Counted from the first letter of the stretch, positions 45,310-54,046 are shown. The stretch is DNA of 64,000 nt from Pandoraea pneumonica (GCF_902459645.1 NZ_CABPSK010000001.1:1-64000), one strand, 5' to 3'. Program-made: numbers and translations. The notes: generated from the letters alone by a model not told the origin.

Positions 45310-45771
45310 ATGACCGGCCAATGATAAAGGCCGTGTTTTTCTAGTTAATAGATTAAATAGGGCTTCGTAATAAGACGGTGTTTTGTTAGTTTTGAGTTCT
45401 GATGGACCGTCGGAGTGCTATAGAATTACCGAAACTTCTCCAGATTAAGTGCGCGCGGGCAGGATGCCGACGGCGCAACGGAAGCAGACAACATGGAACA
45501 TTACGGCAGACTGTCAACAGCCTGCAATTGTCGGGGTGGAGAATAGTTTGCAGCAACGATCCGAAGGCGCGGGGCGCGACAAGCCGAGGGTCGGGAACGG
45601 GGAAAACAGTTTGACGCGCAGACCAGAATTGGCAGGTATTTGCCGGCACAACGAATGCCGGTCGCGACCAGAACTTCTGTCCGGGGAAACGACAGAAGCG
45701 CGATCAAATCAGGCGAATCGCTTTGCCAACGTAACAAGTGAAAAATATTAGAACGAGCGTTTGATTTTCGG
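45310..45771 (+). other. Intergenic leader between two c-di-GMP genes, hairpin-rich
   Basis: No gene is visible. Hairpins: CTGCAA/TTGCAG (45522-45553), CCGGCA/TGCCGG (45643-45661) and CTTCTGTC/GACAGAAG (45674-45698). The first 120 bases are AT-richer and could hold the promoter. I looked for a GEMM-type c-di-GMP riboswitch and did not recognise the conserved elements. Confidence 0.4.
45315..45340 (+). terminator. Weak terminator after the Cache-GGDEF-EAL gene
   Basis: CGGCC, nine-base loop, GGCCG, TGTTTTT. The stem is only 5 bp, but it sits 6 bases past the stop codon. Confidence 0.5.
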
Positions 45772-47355
45772 ATGAGGATACGGCATTGGCTTTATGCCGC
45801 CTGCGTTGCGGTTGGCGTGCTGGTCGCCTGCTGGGTCGCGGCGGATCGGACCGCCACCTCGTTGGTTGGCGATAAGCTCGCGCAGAGCGTCGAAGCCGAG
45901 CAGACGGTGGCGGATCGCGTCGCCGACGGCATGATTCACGCCATCAACACAGATCTGGCCATGGTGCGGGCCATTCCTTCGACGCTGGCCGAAGTGGACT
46001 TGCTGCGCGACGTGCTGCGCCCGGCGAGTGGCACCGCGAACGCGCCGGACGTCGTAGCCCGTGCCAACGACTTTCTGCAATCGGCGCAGGGCTATTTCGG
46101 TGTCGACCGCGTGTGGCTCGTCGATACGCGCGGCGTGTGCGTGGCTGCCAGCAATTACCGCGACACGCCGTCACCCGTCGGTCAATCGGTGGCGGGGCTG
46201 CCGTACTTCACGAACGCGATTCTGGGCGCACGTTTCGAGAGCTACGCGGCCGGCTGGGAGCATCAGGCCCCCGGCCTTTATTTCAGCGCACCGGTCTATC
46301 GCGACGGCATCCTCATTGGCGTGGTGATGACCAAGATCGGGCTCGCGCGTTTGCGTCACTGGGTGGCCAACGGCGAGTCGTTTATTACCGATGGCAATGG
46401 CGTGGTCATCATGGCCAACGACCCGCGCTTCGAAAATCGCTTCATGCTCGACGGCAAACTCGGCGGGCTATCTGACATCGAGCGTCAGGCGCTCTATCAG
46501 CGCAACGATTTCTCGCGCATGCCCATCTTCCCGTTCAAGCGTGCACCGGGCCGCGCTAACGCTTGGGTGCCGCAGGAACTGCTCGACCAGATGTCGGAGT
46601 TCGACGAATTTCACAAGCCGTTCGTCATCACGCAGCGCGCGAGTTCGAGTAACGACCTGACGGTCTACGCGGTGGAAAACGTCGACGCGTGGGAAGGCCT
46701 CACGCGCCAGCATGCGAAAGATTTCGCGTTGTGCTTTTTGCTGTATCTGGGTGGCGTGATTATCTTGATCATGGCTGGCCGTATCTATTGGCGCGAGCGC
46801 AGGATGCATCGCCAGACGCTCCAGTCGAACGAGGAACTGCGCGCGGCGAACAATCAACTGGCGTTCGAGGCGAGTTACGACGAGCTCACGGGCAGCCTCA
46901 CGCGCCGCTACTTCTTCCACCGCTTCGATCAGTTGCTGGAGAACGCCCAGCGCAAGAACGAGCCGATGAGTCTGATCGTGGCCGATCTCGATCACTTCAA
47001 GTCGATCAACGACACCTACGGGCACGCCATCGGCGATCAGGTCTTGTGCCGTTTTGTGCTCGTCTGTTCGTCGACGTTGCGAGGCGACGACTTGATCGGG
47101 CGTATCGGCGGCGAAGAGTTTGCCATTCTGCTGCCGGGCGCGAGCGAGCGCGATGCGCTGCGTGTGGCCGACCGGATTCGGGAGCGTTGCAAGCGCGAGT
47201 CGCTGGAAGGCAGCGAGCCGCCGCTGCGTTTCTCGGCGAGCTTCGGTATCACCGAATGGCAGGATGAAGATTCGGCGATGAACATGGTCGAGCGCGCCGA
47301 TATGGCGCTCTACCGTGCCAAGCGCGCTGGGCGTGATCGCTGCTGGGTGTTCTGA
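45772..47355 (+). CDS. Diguanylate cyclase with periplasmic Cache sensor
   Basis: The 527-residue membrane protein makes c-di-GMP from GTP. An N-terminal TM (5-27), dCache-type periplasmic sensor (about 40-315: VWLVDTRGVCVAASNYRDTPSPVG, PGLYFSAPVYRDGILIGVVMTKIG), second TM (about 322-342), then a GGDEF domain: DLDHFKSINDTYGHAIGDQVL and an intact GGEEF loop. RGDD lies five residues before GGEEF, the inhibitory I-site RxxD. No EAL domain. It is likely an active, product-inhibited cyclase. Confidence 0.93.
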   Translation: MRIRHWLYAACVAVGVLVACWVAADRTATSLVGDKLAQSVEAEQTVADRVADGMIHAINTDLAMVRAIPSTLAEVDLLRDVLRPASGTANAPDVVARANDFLQSAQGYFGVDRVWLVDTRGVCVAASNYRDTPSPVGQSVAGLPYFTNAILGARFESYAAGWEHQAPGLYFSAPVYRDGILIGVVMTKIGLARLRHWVANGESFITDGNGVVIMANDPRFENRFMLDGKLGGLSDIERQALYQRNDFSRMPIFPFKRAPGRANAWVPQELLDQMSEFDEFHKPFVITQRASSSNDLTVYAVENVDAWEGLTRQHAKDFALCFLLYLGGVIILIMAGRIYWRERRMHRQTLQSNEELRAANNQLAFEASYDELTGSLTRRYFFHRFDQLLENAQRKNEPMSLIVADLDHFKSINDTYGHAIGDQVLCRFVLVCSSTLRGDDLIGRIGGEEFAILLPGASERDALRVADRIRERCKRESLEGSEPPLRFSASFGITEWQDEDSAMNMVERADMALYRAKRAGRDRCWVF

Positions 47356-47384
47356 ACCCACGCGCCGCCCTTTATTCCGCTGGC

Positions 47385-47408
47385 GTTACCAATGTCACGT
47401 TTGGTAAC
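47385..47408. promoter_or_regulatory. Inverted repeat upstream of the Gly/Tyr-rich lipoprotein gene
   Basis: GTTACCAA, 8-base spacer, TTGGTAAC: a perfect 8-bp palindrome, 110 bases upstream of the lipoprotein start. Without a T-run it reads better as an operator than a terminator. The regulator is unknown. Confidence 0.4.
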
Positions 47409-47518
47409 CAAAGAGGGTGCACTCATAGTGCATCTTGCGGGAACCCGCCTGTCTAACGAGTAAGTGTCGCGCCGCAGTTCGCGGCGTGGCCTGAAGCACT
47501 TACGCGGGAGACATCATC

Positions 47519-47788
47519 ATGAAACGCATACTCATGCTGGCGGGCGGCGCGCTCATCGCGACGCTGATGGCGGGTTGCGTCGCTGTGCCTTATGGTGGCC
47601 CAGCGTACGGCAGCGCCTACTACGGGACCGACGATTACAACTACTACGGCTATGGGCCCGGATACGCCGTGGCGCCTGCGCCAGTGGTGACCGTTGGCGT
47701 CGGCGGCTATTATGGCGGCGGTTATTACCGCGGTTGGCGTGGCCGAGGCTGGGGTGGCCGTGGCGGCGGCTGGGGCTGGCACCACTAA
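47519..47788 (+). CDS. Small Gly/Tyr-rich lipoprotein
   Basis: The 89-residue precursor has signal peptide MKRILMLAGGALIATLMAGC with lipobox LMAGC (Cys20). The mature part is low-complexity, Tyr/Gly-rich first (YYGTDDYNYYGYGPGY), then Gly/Arg/Trp-rich ending GWGWHH. A GGGAG site precedes the ATG. Function unknown; such composition suggests an extended envelope surface protein, not an enzyme. Confidence 0.75.
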   Translation: MKRILMLAGGALIATLMAGCVAVPYGGPAYGSAYYGTDDYNYYGYGPGYAVAPAPVVTVGVGGYYGGGYYRGWRGRGWGGRGGGWGWHH

Positions 47789-47822
47789 GCTGGCGTCTGG
47801 CCAGCTTGATCCGGATCGCTGA

Positions 47823-48017
47823 TCAGAACTCCGAGAGTGCGAAGTCTTCTTTCGAGACGTCGCATTCCGGGCAGCGCCAATCGGCGGGCACATCGGCCCA
47901 GCGCGTACCGGGGGCGAGGCCGTCGTCCGGTGCGCCTTCGGCTTCGTTATAAATCCAGCCGCAAATCAGGCAGATCCAGCTCTTGAATTCGATCGGGGTA
48001 TCCAGCGTGGTGGTCAT
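47823..48017 (-). CDS. Rubredoxin
   Basis: The 64-residue electron carrier has the Fe(Cys)4 pair CLICGWIYNEAEG and CPECDVSKEDF, with DGLAPGTRWADVPADW between, the standard rubredoxin fold. About ten extra N-terminal residues (MTTTLDTPIE) precede the core. In related species rubredoxin serves alkane hydroxylases or oxygen detoxification; no partner gene is adjacent here. It converges on the lipoprotein gene. Confidence 0.95.
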   Translation of the reverse strand: MTTTLDTPIEFKSWICLICGWIYNEAEGAPDDGLAPGTRWADVPADWRCPECDVSKEDFALSEF

Positions 48018-48126
48018 AGCGTTTGGGTAACAGGGAAACTGACGCGACCCGCATTGTAAGACACGCGAGCGTCGAATTTCGGATCGCGTCCTCCCGGCCC
48101 GCAGGAAAGTTAATCCAGATCAAGTG

Positions 48127-48163
48127 AAAAGCGCCCGCACACAGCGATGTGGCGGGCGCTTTT
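48127..48163 (-). terminator. Terminator after the 48216-48539 gene
   Basis: AAAAGCGCCCGC and GCGGGCGCTTTT form a 12-bp perfect stem around a 13-base loop. Symmetry allows both directions; on the minus strand it follows the 107-residue hypothetical gene by about 50 bases. Confidence 0.8.
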
Positions 48164-48215
48164 CGTTTGCGTCCTGGCGCGGCCGGTCACGGCGCGCGCC
48201 AGGACCGAGGCAGGC

Positions 48216-48539
48216 TTACCAATGAATCGAATTGAGCAGAATCGGCGCCATTTGTGCCAGTGAATTGAGCAACGACATGGCGGTGTCCTTATTCGACACT
48301 TCCCGCCACAGTCGGCTTCGCTCGACGACCCGCTGACGGTCCTCAGGCGTTTTCACGTCGGGCGAGCGCAGTTCCTTGATCAGATCGATGACGGAGGCAC
48401 GGTCGACCGTCTCGGTCACCGAGTGGTGCGCGAGCAGTTCGTCCAAATGGACGCGGTCGGCCTCGTTGGTGTTGTCGGTACTGGCCGTCGCCGGGGAGGG
48501 GGACGACGGTGCTACAGACGGCTTATCGGATTGGGTCAT
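48216..48539 (-). CDS. Hypothetical protein, 107 residues
   Basis: It starts MTQSDKPSVAPSSPSP with GGGAG upstream. The first 40 residues are Ser/Pro/Thr-rich and probably disordered; the rest is helical (RVHLDELLAHHSVTETVDRASVIDLIKELRSPD, then LWREVSNKDTAMSLLNSLAQMAPILLNSIHW). No signal peptide or known motif. I do not recognise it. A terminator follows. Confidence 0.6.
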   Translation of the reverse strand: MTQSDKPSVAPSSPSPATASTDNTNEADRVHLDELLAHHSVTETVDRASVIDLIKELRSPDVKTPEDRQRVVERSRLWREVSNKDTAMSLLNSLAQMAPILLNSIHW

Positions 48540-48906
48540 ACCAGACGTTCTCCCGGAAGTTACTGAAGCGTCACGCCGCCATCGCGTCAAAAATGTTGCG
48601 CAAAGTGCGGCGGCTCGACTCCATCATAGGCCGATTCCCTCACGCTGCGAACCCTCCCACAATGGGTAAATTAGGGCACCGATGCGGGTTTTTCGTGACG
48701 AATTAACGCATGTCAAAGCGGTGACATCGACGCCCAGAAGCGGGGCAAATCGTCAAGCGCAAAAAATTTGCTCAAGGCTGACGCCGAAACGGGCAATCCT
48801 CTTGACAGCGTGGAACGACGGGCCTTTTCGGTGGGTGGTGGCAGGTTATCCAGTGGGTTATCCACAGAAGCTGTGGGTAACTTTCCGATATCCGCGCGGG
48901 GGATGA
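48540..48906. other. Intergenic region with a DnaA-box cluster
   Basis: No gene. It contains three DnaA-box-like 9-mers at its right end. The left part is AT-richer around 48660-48700 (possible promoter of the minus-strand hypothetical gene). Confidence 0.5.
48846..48880. promoter_or_regulatory. Cluster of three DnaA-box-like 9-mers
   Basis: TTATCCAGT (48846), TTATCCACA (48858, the perfect consensus) and TGTGGGTAA (48872, one change from consensus, opposite strand) lie within 35 bp. The first two are spaced 12 bp start to start. There is no dnaA, dnaN, parA or gidA nearby, so a regulatory or titration role is more likely than the chromosomal origin. Confidence 0.5.
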
Positions 48907-49209
48907 TTACCGGAAGAGCGGGCGCAGCATCATCAACGCGAAGAACAGCGCGACGCCGACTGGCAGCAGGCCGGTGAAGAAGGCGGGCCACGGTCCGCGG
49001 CCCTTGCGCCGTGCACCGAACGACGAGATCAGACCAGCGCAAAGGCACAGCACGCCCACGGCCCACGTCGGGTTGGGGTTCTTCAACACCCAAGCGGCGG
49101 CGGCGAGCAAGCCGATCCATGCCAGTGGCGTTGCCCCGGGCGGCGGCGGTTTGACGGCGGAAGCAGGCGAGGCGGGAGGCGGGGTCTTGCGTGGGGTGTC
49201 GGTGGACAT
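48907..49209 (-). CDS. Hypothetical small membrane protein
   Basis: The 100-residue protein starts MSTDTPRKTPPPASPASAV with GGAG nine bases upstream. After a Pro-rich N terminus it has three hydrophobic segments: ATPLAWIGLLAAAAWVL, TWAVGVLCLCAGLISSF, and WPAFFTGLLPVGVALFFALMM. I recognise no family. The frame is open far upstream, but the composition there is that of a non-coding frame. Confidence 0.6.
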   Translation of the reverse strand: MSTDTPRKTPPPASPASAVKPPPPGATPLAWIGLLAAAAWVLKNPNPTWAVGVLCLCAGLISSFGARRKGRGPWPAFFTGLLPVGVALFFALMMLRPLFR

Positions 49210-49298
49210 CGAAGCTCCGGAGAAAGCGGCGACGCGTGCGGGTGGGGGCCAGCCGCGCGCGGGAAAGCCGCAGCATAGCAAACGTCGACCGTCGACGC

Positions 49299-49769
49299 TC
49301 AGGAGGCAACCGACGGCAAGGTGGCGGGCGACGACGTCACGCGGGTGTGCGCGGTGCCGTGCGGGCCTGGCACCGCGTCGAGCGGCATGCTGACATACCA
49401 GACGGTGGTGGTGTCGGTATCGCGCGTGGGAGCGAATTCGGGAAGATTGGCGCACCGGTCGTCCAAATCGACATAACGCTTGAGCACGCGCTCGGACTGC
49501 CCCGAGACGATCGGCCGGACGCGTTTGGCCGATTCCGGCGTGCCGAGATCCGTTCGGCCGCGTATCTCGACGCAAGGCTGATGAAAGGGATCGGTGGGGG
49601 CATTGACGGCGGGCGGCATGCCCTGCGCTTGCGCGCCATGGGGAAATAACGTGCCCAGGCTGCTCAACAGACATAGCCACATAAGGGCGATCGCGCGCCG
49701 CCATGCGTGACATGAACGAACTGAGCGATCAGGGCAATGTGCGCGGGGTGTGGCAGGGCTCGGCGGCAT
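49299..49769 (-). CDS. Putative secreted protein, function unknown
   Basis: A hydrophobic signal-like stretch (IALMWLCLLSSLGTLFPHGAQAQ) with a probable cleavage site after AQA is followed by about 110 residues with two cysteines (PCVEIRG, DRCANLPEF) that may form a disulfide. The start is uncertain; ATG at 49769 has GGAG six bases before it and gives 156 residues with a long N region. No family recognised. Confidence 0.5.
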   Translation of the reverse strand: MPPSPATPRAHCPDRSVRSCHAWRRAIALMWLCLLSSLGTLFPHGAQAQGMPPAVNAPTDPFHQPCVEIRGRTDLGTPESAKRVRPIVSGQSERVLKRYVDLDDRCANLPEFAPTRDTDTTTVWYVSMPLDAVPGPHGTAHTRVTSSPATLPSVAS

Positions 49770-50011
49770 GGCGGGCTCCGTCGGGACGAGCATGGAATCG
49801 ACGTACATCGTCGGTGCCCCGCGACGCGGCGCTGGCACCTCTCGTCTGCCATAAGCCAATATCGTGCCGGAAGTGGCAAGCCAATGATTTTTATGGGGAT
49901 TTCAGTGTTGACTGGTGTGCAGCGCTGCGCCAACCCACATCAAGTGTTGCAGTTCCGAAACGTGGGCCTGAGAATCGAACTCTGCGACGGGCGATTCTCC
50001 GATTCCGCGAT

Positions 50012-50031
50012 TACTGTATATAATCACAGTA
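50012..50031 (+). promoter_or_regulatory. LexA (SOS) box overlapping the DUF3717 promoter
   Basis: TACTGTATATAATCACAGTA matches the LexA consensus (CTG-N10-CAG, AT-rich centre, flanking TA) almost perfectly. It contains TATAAT (50019-50024) as a -10 box and lies 29 bp upstream of the ATG at 50061, so LexA binding would occlude the promoter. Confidence 0.8.
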
Positions 50032-50060
50032 TTCCATTCAACGGCGAGACCGAACATTCG

Positions 50061-50294
50061 ATGAAAGCCAATTACTCCATCGCCGAAATCGAGCAGGCGA
50101 TCAACTACTGGACCCGCCGTCAGGCGGCCGACAGCCATTGGGCGCTGTGTCCGTCGGCCCGCGTGCTGGCCGACGTCTACGGGGAGATGATTTACCGCCA
50201 CGACACGAGCGTTGCTGCCGAAACGCTCAACGAGCGCCAGAGTCAGGCCATTGAAACCGCGTTACATCAGATGGAGTTAGGTCTCGCGCCGTGA
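50061..50294 (+). CDS. DUF3717 family protein
   Basis: The 77-residue protein MKANYSIAEIEQAINYWTRRQAADSH belongs to the small DUF3717 family found in Burkholderia relatives; function unknown. It is helical, has a WxRRQ segment and LCPSARVLADVYGEMIYRH, and no export signal. The preceding LexA box predicts induction by DNA damage. Its 3' end overlaps the DosP-like gene tail-to-tail by 28 bp. Confidence 0.85.
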   Translation: MKANYSIAEIEQAINYWTRRQAADSHWALCPSARVLADVYGEMIYRHDTSVAAETLNERQSQAIETALHQMELGLAP

Positions 50295-52918
50295 GTGGCT
50301 TCCGTGCGCCGCCGGGCATCCCATCGCGCTAGCCACGGTTCCAGATCTTCGGCGCTGAGCGCGGGCGAAAACAAGAAGCCCTGTGCCACCTGATAGCCCT
50401 GTGCGATCAGCAGATCGCGCTGGGCAACGTCCTCGACCCCTTCCGCCACGACCGTCAGATGCAGGCTCCGGCCAATGCTGATGATGGCATTGGTCAGCGC
50501 GCGCACAGTTTCGTCGCGCGTCACGTCATGCACGAAGCTGCGGTCCAGCTTGAGCTCCGAGACCGGCAGGCGGCGCAGATAGCCGAGGCTCGAATACCCC
50601 GTCCCGAAATCGTCCATCGATAGCCGCACGCCCATGGCGTGCACGGCTTCGATGATGCGCAGCGTGCTCGGGTTGTGGTCCATCAGCACGTTTTCGGTAA
50701 TTTCGATGGCCAGACACGTCGGCGGCAAATCGTTGGCAGCGAGCGTCTCGGCGATCATTTGCGGCAGATCGTGATCGTGGAAATTGGTCGGCGACAGGTT
50801 GACCGAGATGCTGCCGATCGCCACCCCGCGCCGACGCCACTCCGCTAGCTGCCGACACGATTCGCGCAGCGTCCACGCCCCCAATTCCCCGATGAGCCCG
50901 CATTCCTCGGCCAGTGCGATAAACCGCGTGGGCGATACGTCGCCGTATTGCGGATGCACCCAGCGGGTGAGCGCTTCCACGCCGCATACCGACTCGTCGA
51001 GCAGATTGATCTGCGGCTGGTAGTGCAGGCGCAAGGCGTCGCGTCGTAGCGCGTCACGCATCGCGGTCTCCAATTCGAGCCGCTCCTGCGCGTGGATATT
51101 CATGTCCTCGTGATAGAACCGCACGCTGCCCGGGCTGGCCATCTTGGCCTGATACATCGCCATATCGGCGCGTTGGAGCAGAATGTCGAACGCTTGCCCG
51201 TGATTCGGATAGAGGCTGATACCGAAGCTGCCCGAAGGCGTCAACGTCACGCCGTCGACCTGACACGGCGCCGTGAGCGCGCTGCGCATGCGCTCGATGG
51301 CGGCGTCCAGCCGGTCGGGGTCGCACTCGGTGAGTACGGCCACGAACTCGTCGCCGGACAGTCGCGCCACGATATCCGCACCGCGCAGCGACCGGCGCAG
51401 ACGTTGCGCAATCGTGCGCAACAGCACGTCGCCCGCCTGATGGCCGAGCGAGTCGTTGACCTGCTTGAAGCGGTCGAGATCGAGGAAGATCACCGCCATG
51501 CGCGTATTGAGCTCATGCGCGCTGGCAATCGCCTGCGCGGCAAGCACCCCGAGCATGCTGCGATTGGGCAGGCCGGTCAGGCTATCGGAGAACGCCAACT
51601 GGCGAATGCGCGTGCGCGACTCATCGCGCTCGAACGCCAGTTTGCACAGATGTACGCACACGTCGACCAGCCGCTCGTGCAAGGCGTCGGGGCCGCGCAC
51701 GGTACGGTAATAGAACGCGAGCACGCCCAGCACCCGGCCGTCGTTGGCGATGATGGGCATGGCCCACGAGGCGGCCAGCCCGTAGGTGGCGGCCATGTCG
51801 CGAAAATCGGCCCAGCGCGGGTCGTGAGCAATGTCGGTGACGATGACCGGGCGCGCCTGAAACGCAGCCGTGCCGCAAGTGCCGACATTGGGCCCGATGG
51901 CAATGCCATCGATGAACTGGTGATACTGCGCAGGCAAGCTCGGACCGGCCTGCGGGCGTAACCGGCCCTCGGCATCCACGCGCACCACCGAGGCCATAAC
52001 CTCCGGGGCAATCTGTTCCAGTTCGCGGCAAATCAGCATCAGCACTTCCACGAGCGGCGCGTCGCGCACCATCGCGGCCAGTGCCTTGTGTTGCAGCACT
52101 TCCTGAATCTTCGATTGGGTGATGTCGGTGAAGAGCGCGACGGCATTCACGAGTTTGCCGTTCGCATCGAGAATCGGGTTGGTGACGATCGACGCCCAGA
52201 GCGGCTGCCCCTGTGCCGTGCGCACGAGCACTTCGCAGTGACAACTGCGCCCGTCGCGGGCCGACACGAGACAGCCCGTCAGGGCTTGCTGCACGTCGAC
52301 GGCGGCCGAGCCGCTGGCGAATTCGTCGACCGGCGCGTCACCGAACGGGCTATGCCCCGGCTTGCCGACCACCTCGTCGGCGCGATAGCCCAGCATGCGG
52401 GTGAAGCCTGCGTTCACATAGCAGACGACGCCTTGCGCATCGGTGATCAGCACCGCGTTATCGGTCTCGTCCACGCCCAGCGAGAGCAGATGCAGGCGGG
52501 CATTGTCTTGAGCCTCGCGCTCGACGCGATGCGTCACGTCGGCGGCGAGCTTGATCACGTAGGCGAGTTTGCCTGCGTCATCGAAAACGGGGTTGTAAGT
52601 GGCCTCGAACCAGACCGTGCCGCCATCGCGACGGCGGCGGCGGACCTGCGCCGTGTGGGCGCGTCCGGTGCTGACCACGTGTGCCAGGGCGTCGCCGCAG
52701 GCGGTGTCGCCTGGGTCGCAAAGCGTGGTTTGAGGTTGGCCGACGAGTTCGTCGCGGGTGTAGCCGACCACGCCGAGCAGTTTGTCGTTGACGTCGACGA
52801 TCACACCCTCGGGGGTGAGCGTGAGCATGCCGAGCGAGCGGTCGAGCGCTGCAAGCAGCGCGTCGGGCCCCGGCGCCGGCAAAGCGCCGGCGGTGGACGG
52901 TGAACCGGGCACGGCCAT
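50267..52918 (-). CDS. PAS-PAS-GAF-GGDEF-EAL c-di-GMP phosphodiesterase (DosP-like architecture)
   Basis: 883 residues, cytosolic. PAS1 (about 20-130: LTPEGVIVDVNDKLLGVVGY), PAS2 (145-265: LITDAQGVVCYVNAGFTRMLGY), GAF (280-435), GGDEF (about 450-605) and EAL (about 625-870). The GGDEF loop is degenerate (SGDEF), while the EAL site is complete: VEALTRW, NLSPTNF, EITENVL, DDFGTGYSS, KLDRSF and AEGVED. That combination and domain order match E. coli DosP, a heme-PAS oxygen-responsive phosphodiesterase; heme ligands are not evident in PAS1, so oxygen sensing is not claimed. AGGAGG is eight bases before the ATG at 52918. Confidence 0.93.
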   Translation of the reverse strand: MAVPGSPSTAGALPAPGPDALLAALDRSLGMLTLTPEGVIVDVNDKLLGVVGYTRDELVGQPQTTLCDPGDTACGDALAHVVSTGRAHTAQVRRRRRDGGTVWFEATYNPVFDDAGKLAYVIKLAADVTHRVEREAQDNARLHLLSLGVDETDNAVLITDAQGVVCYVNAGFTRMLGYRADEVVGKPGHSPFGDAPVDEFASGSAAVDVQQALTGCLVSARDGRSCHCEVLVRTAQGQPLWASIVTNPILDANGKLVNAVALFTDITQSKIQEVLQHKALAAMVRDAPLVEVLMLICRELEQIAPEVMASVVRVDAEGRLRPQAGPSLPAQYHQFIDGIAIGPNVGTCGTAAFQARPVIVTDIAHDPRWADFRDMAATYGLAASWAMPIIANDGRVLGVLAFYYRTVRGPDALHERLVDVCVHLCKLAFERDESRTRIRQLAFSDSLTGLPNRSMLGVLAAQAIASAHELNTRMAVIFLDLDRFKQVNDSLGHQAGDVLLRTIAQRLRRSLRGADIVARLSGDEFVAVLTECDPDRLDAAIERMRSALTAPCQVDGVTLTPSGSFGISLYPNHGQAFDILLQRADMAMYQAKMASPGSVRFYHEDMNIHAQERLELETAMRDALRRDALRLHYQPQINLLDESVCGVEALTRWVHPQYGDVSPTRFIALAEECGLIGELGAWTLRESCRQLAEWRRRGVAIGSISVNLSPTNFHDHDLPQMIAETLAANDLPPTCLAIEITENVLMDHNPSTLRIIEAVHAMGVRLSMDDFGTGYSSLGYLRRLPVSELKLDRSFVHDVTRDETVRALTNAIISIGRSLHLTVVAEGVEDVAQRDLLIAQGYQVAQGFLFSPALSAEDLEPWLARWDARRRTEATHGARPNSI

Positions 52919-53152
52919 CGCAAGGGCCTCCTCAGACGACCTGCGGACTGGGTTGGGTGTTACGCGGGCTGACACACCAAAAACGCTTTCAAGTATAGCG
53001 ACCTGCGAGGGCAGGCCGACATGGGAGAAACCGGGAGAGCGCACCCAAAAGTGCGCGCTTGGGGGAGGGGCGTTCGGTGCGCGTGCGCCGCCGGGTTTGT
53101 CGGGCTTACGCCGGGCTTCGGACGGTGTTCAGCCCGAACTTCTGCCAAGACG

Positions 53153-53371
53153 TCAGCCCGCTACGACGCGAATACGTATGCCGTCGAGCGAAACCGTCTG
53201 TCCGGCGCGGATTTTGGCGGTCTTGCGCGATTCCAGCTTGCCGTCGACGCTGACCAGGCCGCTTGCCACAAGCGCCTTGCCGGCGCCGCCGGAGTCGGCC
53301 ACACCTGCCACTTTGAGCAGGTCGTTCAAGGCGATGAATTCGCCGGTGAGTTCAAAAGTAACGTTTTGCAT
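53153..53371 (-). CDS. S4-domain RNA-binding protein (YbcJ-like)
   Basis: The 72-residue protein is almost entirely one S4 domain: FIALNDLLKVAGVADSGGAGKALVASGLVSVDGKLESRKTAKIRAG, with the SGGAGK loop and paired basic residues that bind RNA. Small S4 proteins of the YbcJ type are common and of unclear role, perhaps in ribosome or tRNA-related processes. It stands alone. Confidence 0.85.
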   Translation of the reverse strand: MQNVTFELTGEFIALNDLLKVAGVADSGGAGKALVASGLVSVDGKLESRKTAKIRAGQTVSLDGIRIRVVAG

Positions 53372-53464
53372 GATGGACCGGATACTACGTAAAAACCCGA
53401 TGCGCGTCGACTGTTGCGCGCTGACGGCTGGGATGCCCGTGCGACACGTGATCGGGCGGGTCCG

Positions 53465-54046
53465 TCAGCCTTCGATGACGTGTTCGATACGCCGGTCGGG
53501 AATCAGCCAGACGATGGCCACCAGCGCGTAGAGACCGAGCGATACGGCCGGCATCACGAACGCGAATGCAATGGCCAGTGCATAGCCGACGACGGAGAGC
53601 TTTCCCTTGGCATCTCGCCCGATCGCCGTCGCCAGCTTGACGTTGGCGCCTTCGCCGTGCACGGCCAACAGGGCGCGCGTGAGAATGTAGTAAGCGACGG
53701 CCGCCATGAAAAGCACGGCGCCATACAGGGCGGTCGGCCAGGCGGTGAGGTGATTCTCGCCCAGCCAATGCGTGACGAAGGGAATGAGCGAGAGCCAGAA
53801 CAACAGGTGCAAGTTGGCCCAGAGCACGCCGCCCGAGACGCGCTGCACAACGTGAAACAGATGGTGGTGGTTGTTCCAGTAAATGCCGACGTAGATGTAG
53901 CTCATGATGTACGTCAGGAAGGTCGGCAGTATCGGCAGCAACTCATCGAGATCGGTGCCGTGCGGGGCTTTCATCTCGAGCACCATGATCGTGATGATGA
54001 TGGCGATCACGCCATCGCTAAAGGCTTCCAGTCGGCTTTTGCCCAT
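53465..54046 (-). CDS. TMEM175-family (DUF1211) potassium channel-like protein
   Basis: The 193-residue membrane protein opens with MGKSRLEAFSDGVIAIIITIMVLEMK, containing the RxxxFSD signature of TMEM175, whose bacterial members are K+-selective tetrameric channels. About six hydrophobic segments follow, with a His-rich NNHHHLFH in the third. Ion selectivity here is inferred. A run of ten G (C on the coding strand) lies 21 bases upstream of the start, in the leader. Confidence 0.85.
   Translation of the reverse strand: MGKSRLEAFSDGVIAIIITIMVLEMKAPHGTDLDELLPILPTFLTYIMSYIYVGIYWNNHHHLFHVVQRVSGGVLWANLHLLFWLSLIPFVTHWLGENHLTAWPTALYGAVLFMAAVAYYILTRALLAVHGEGANVKLATAIGRDAKGKLSVVGYALAIAFAFVMPAVSLGLYALVAIVWLIPDRRIEHVIEG

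Noticed and set aside
45310-45771. GEMM c-di-GMP riboswitch
   Set aside because: Conserved GEMM-I elements are not recognisable.
48846-48880. Chromosomal replication origin
   Set aside because: DnaA boxes are present, but no dnaA, dnaN, gidA or parA gene, no AT-rich unwinding region and too few boxes.
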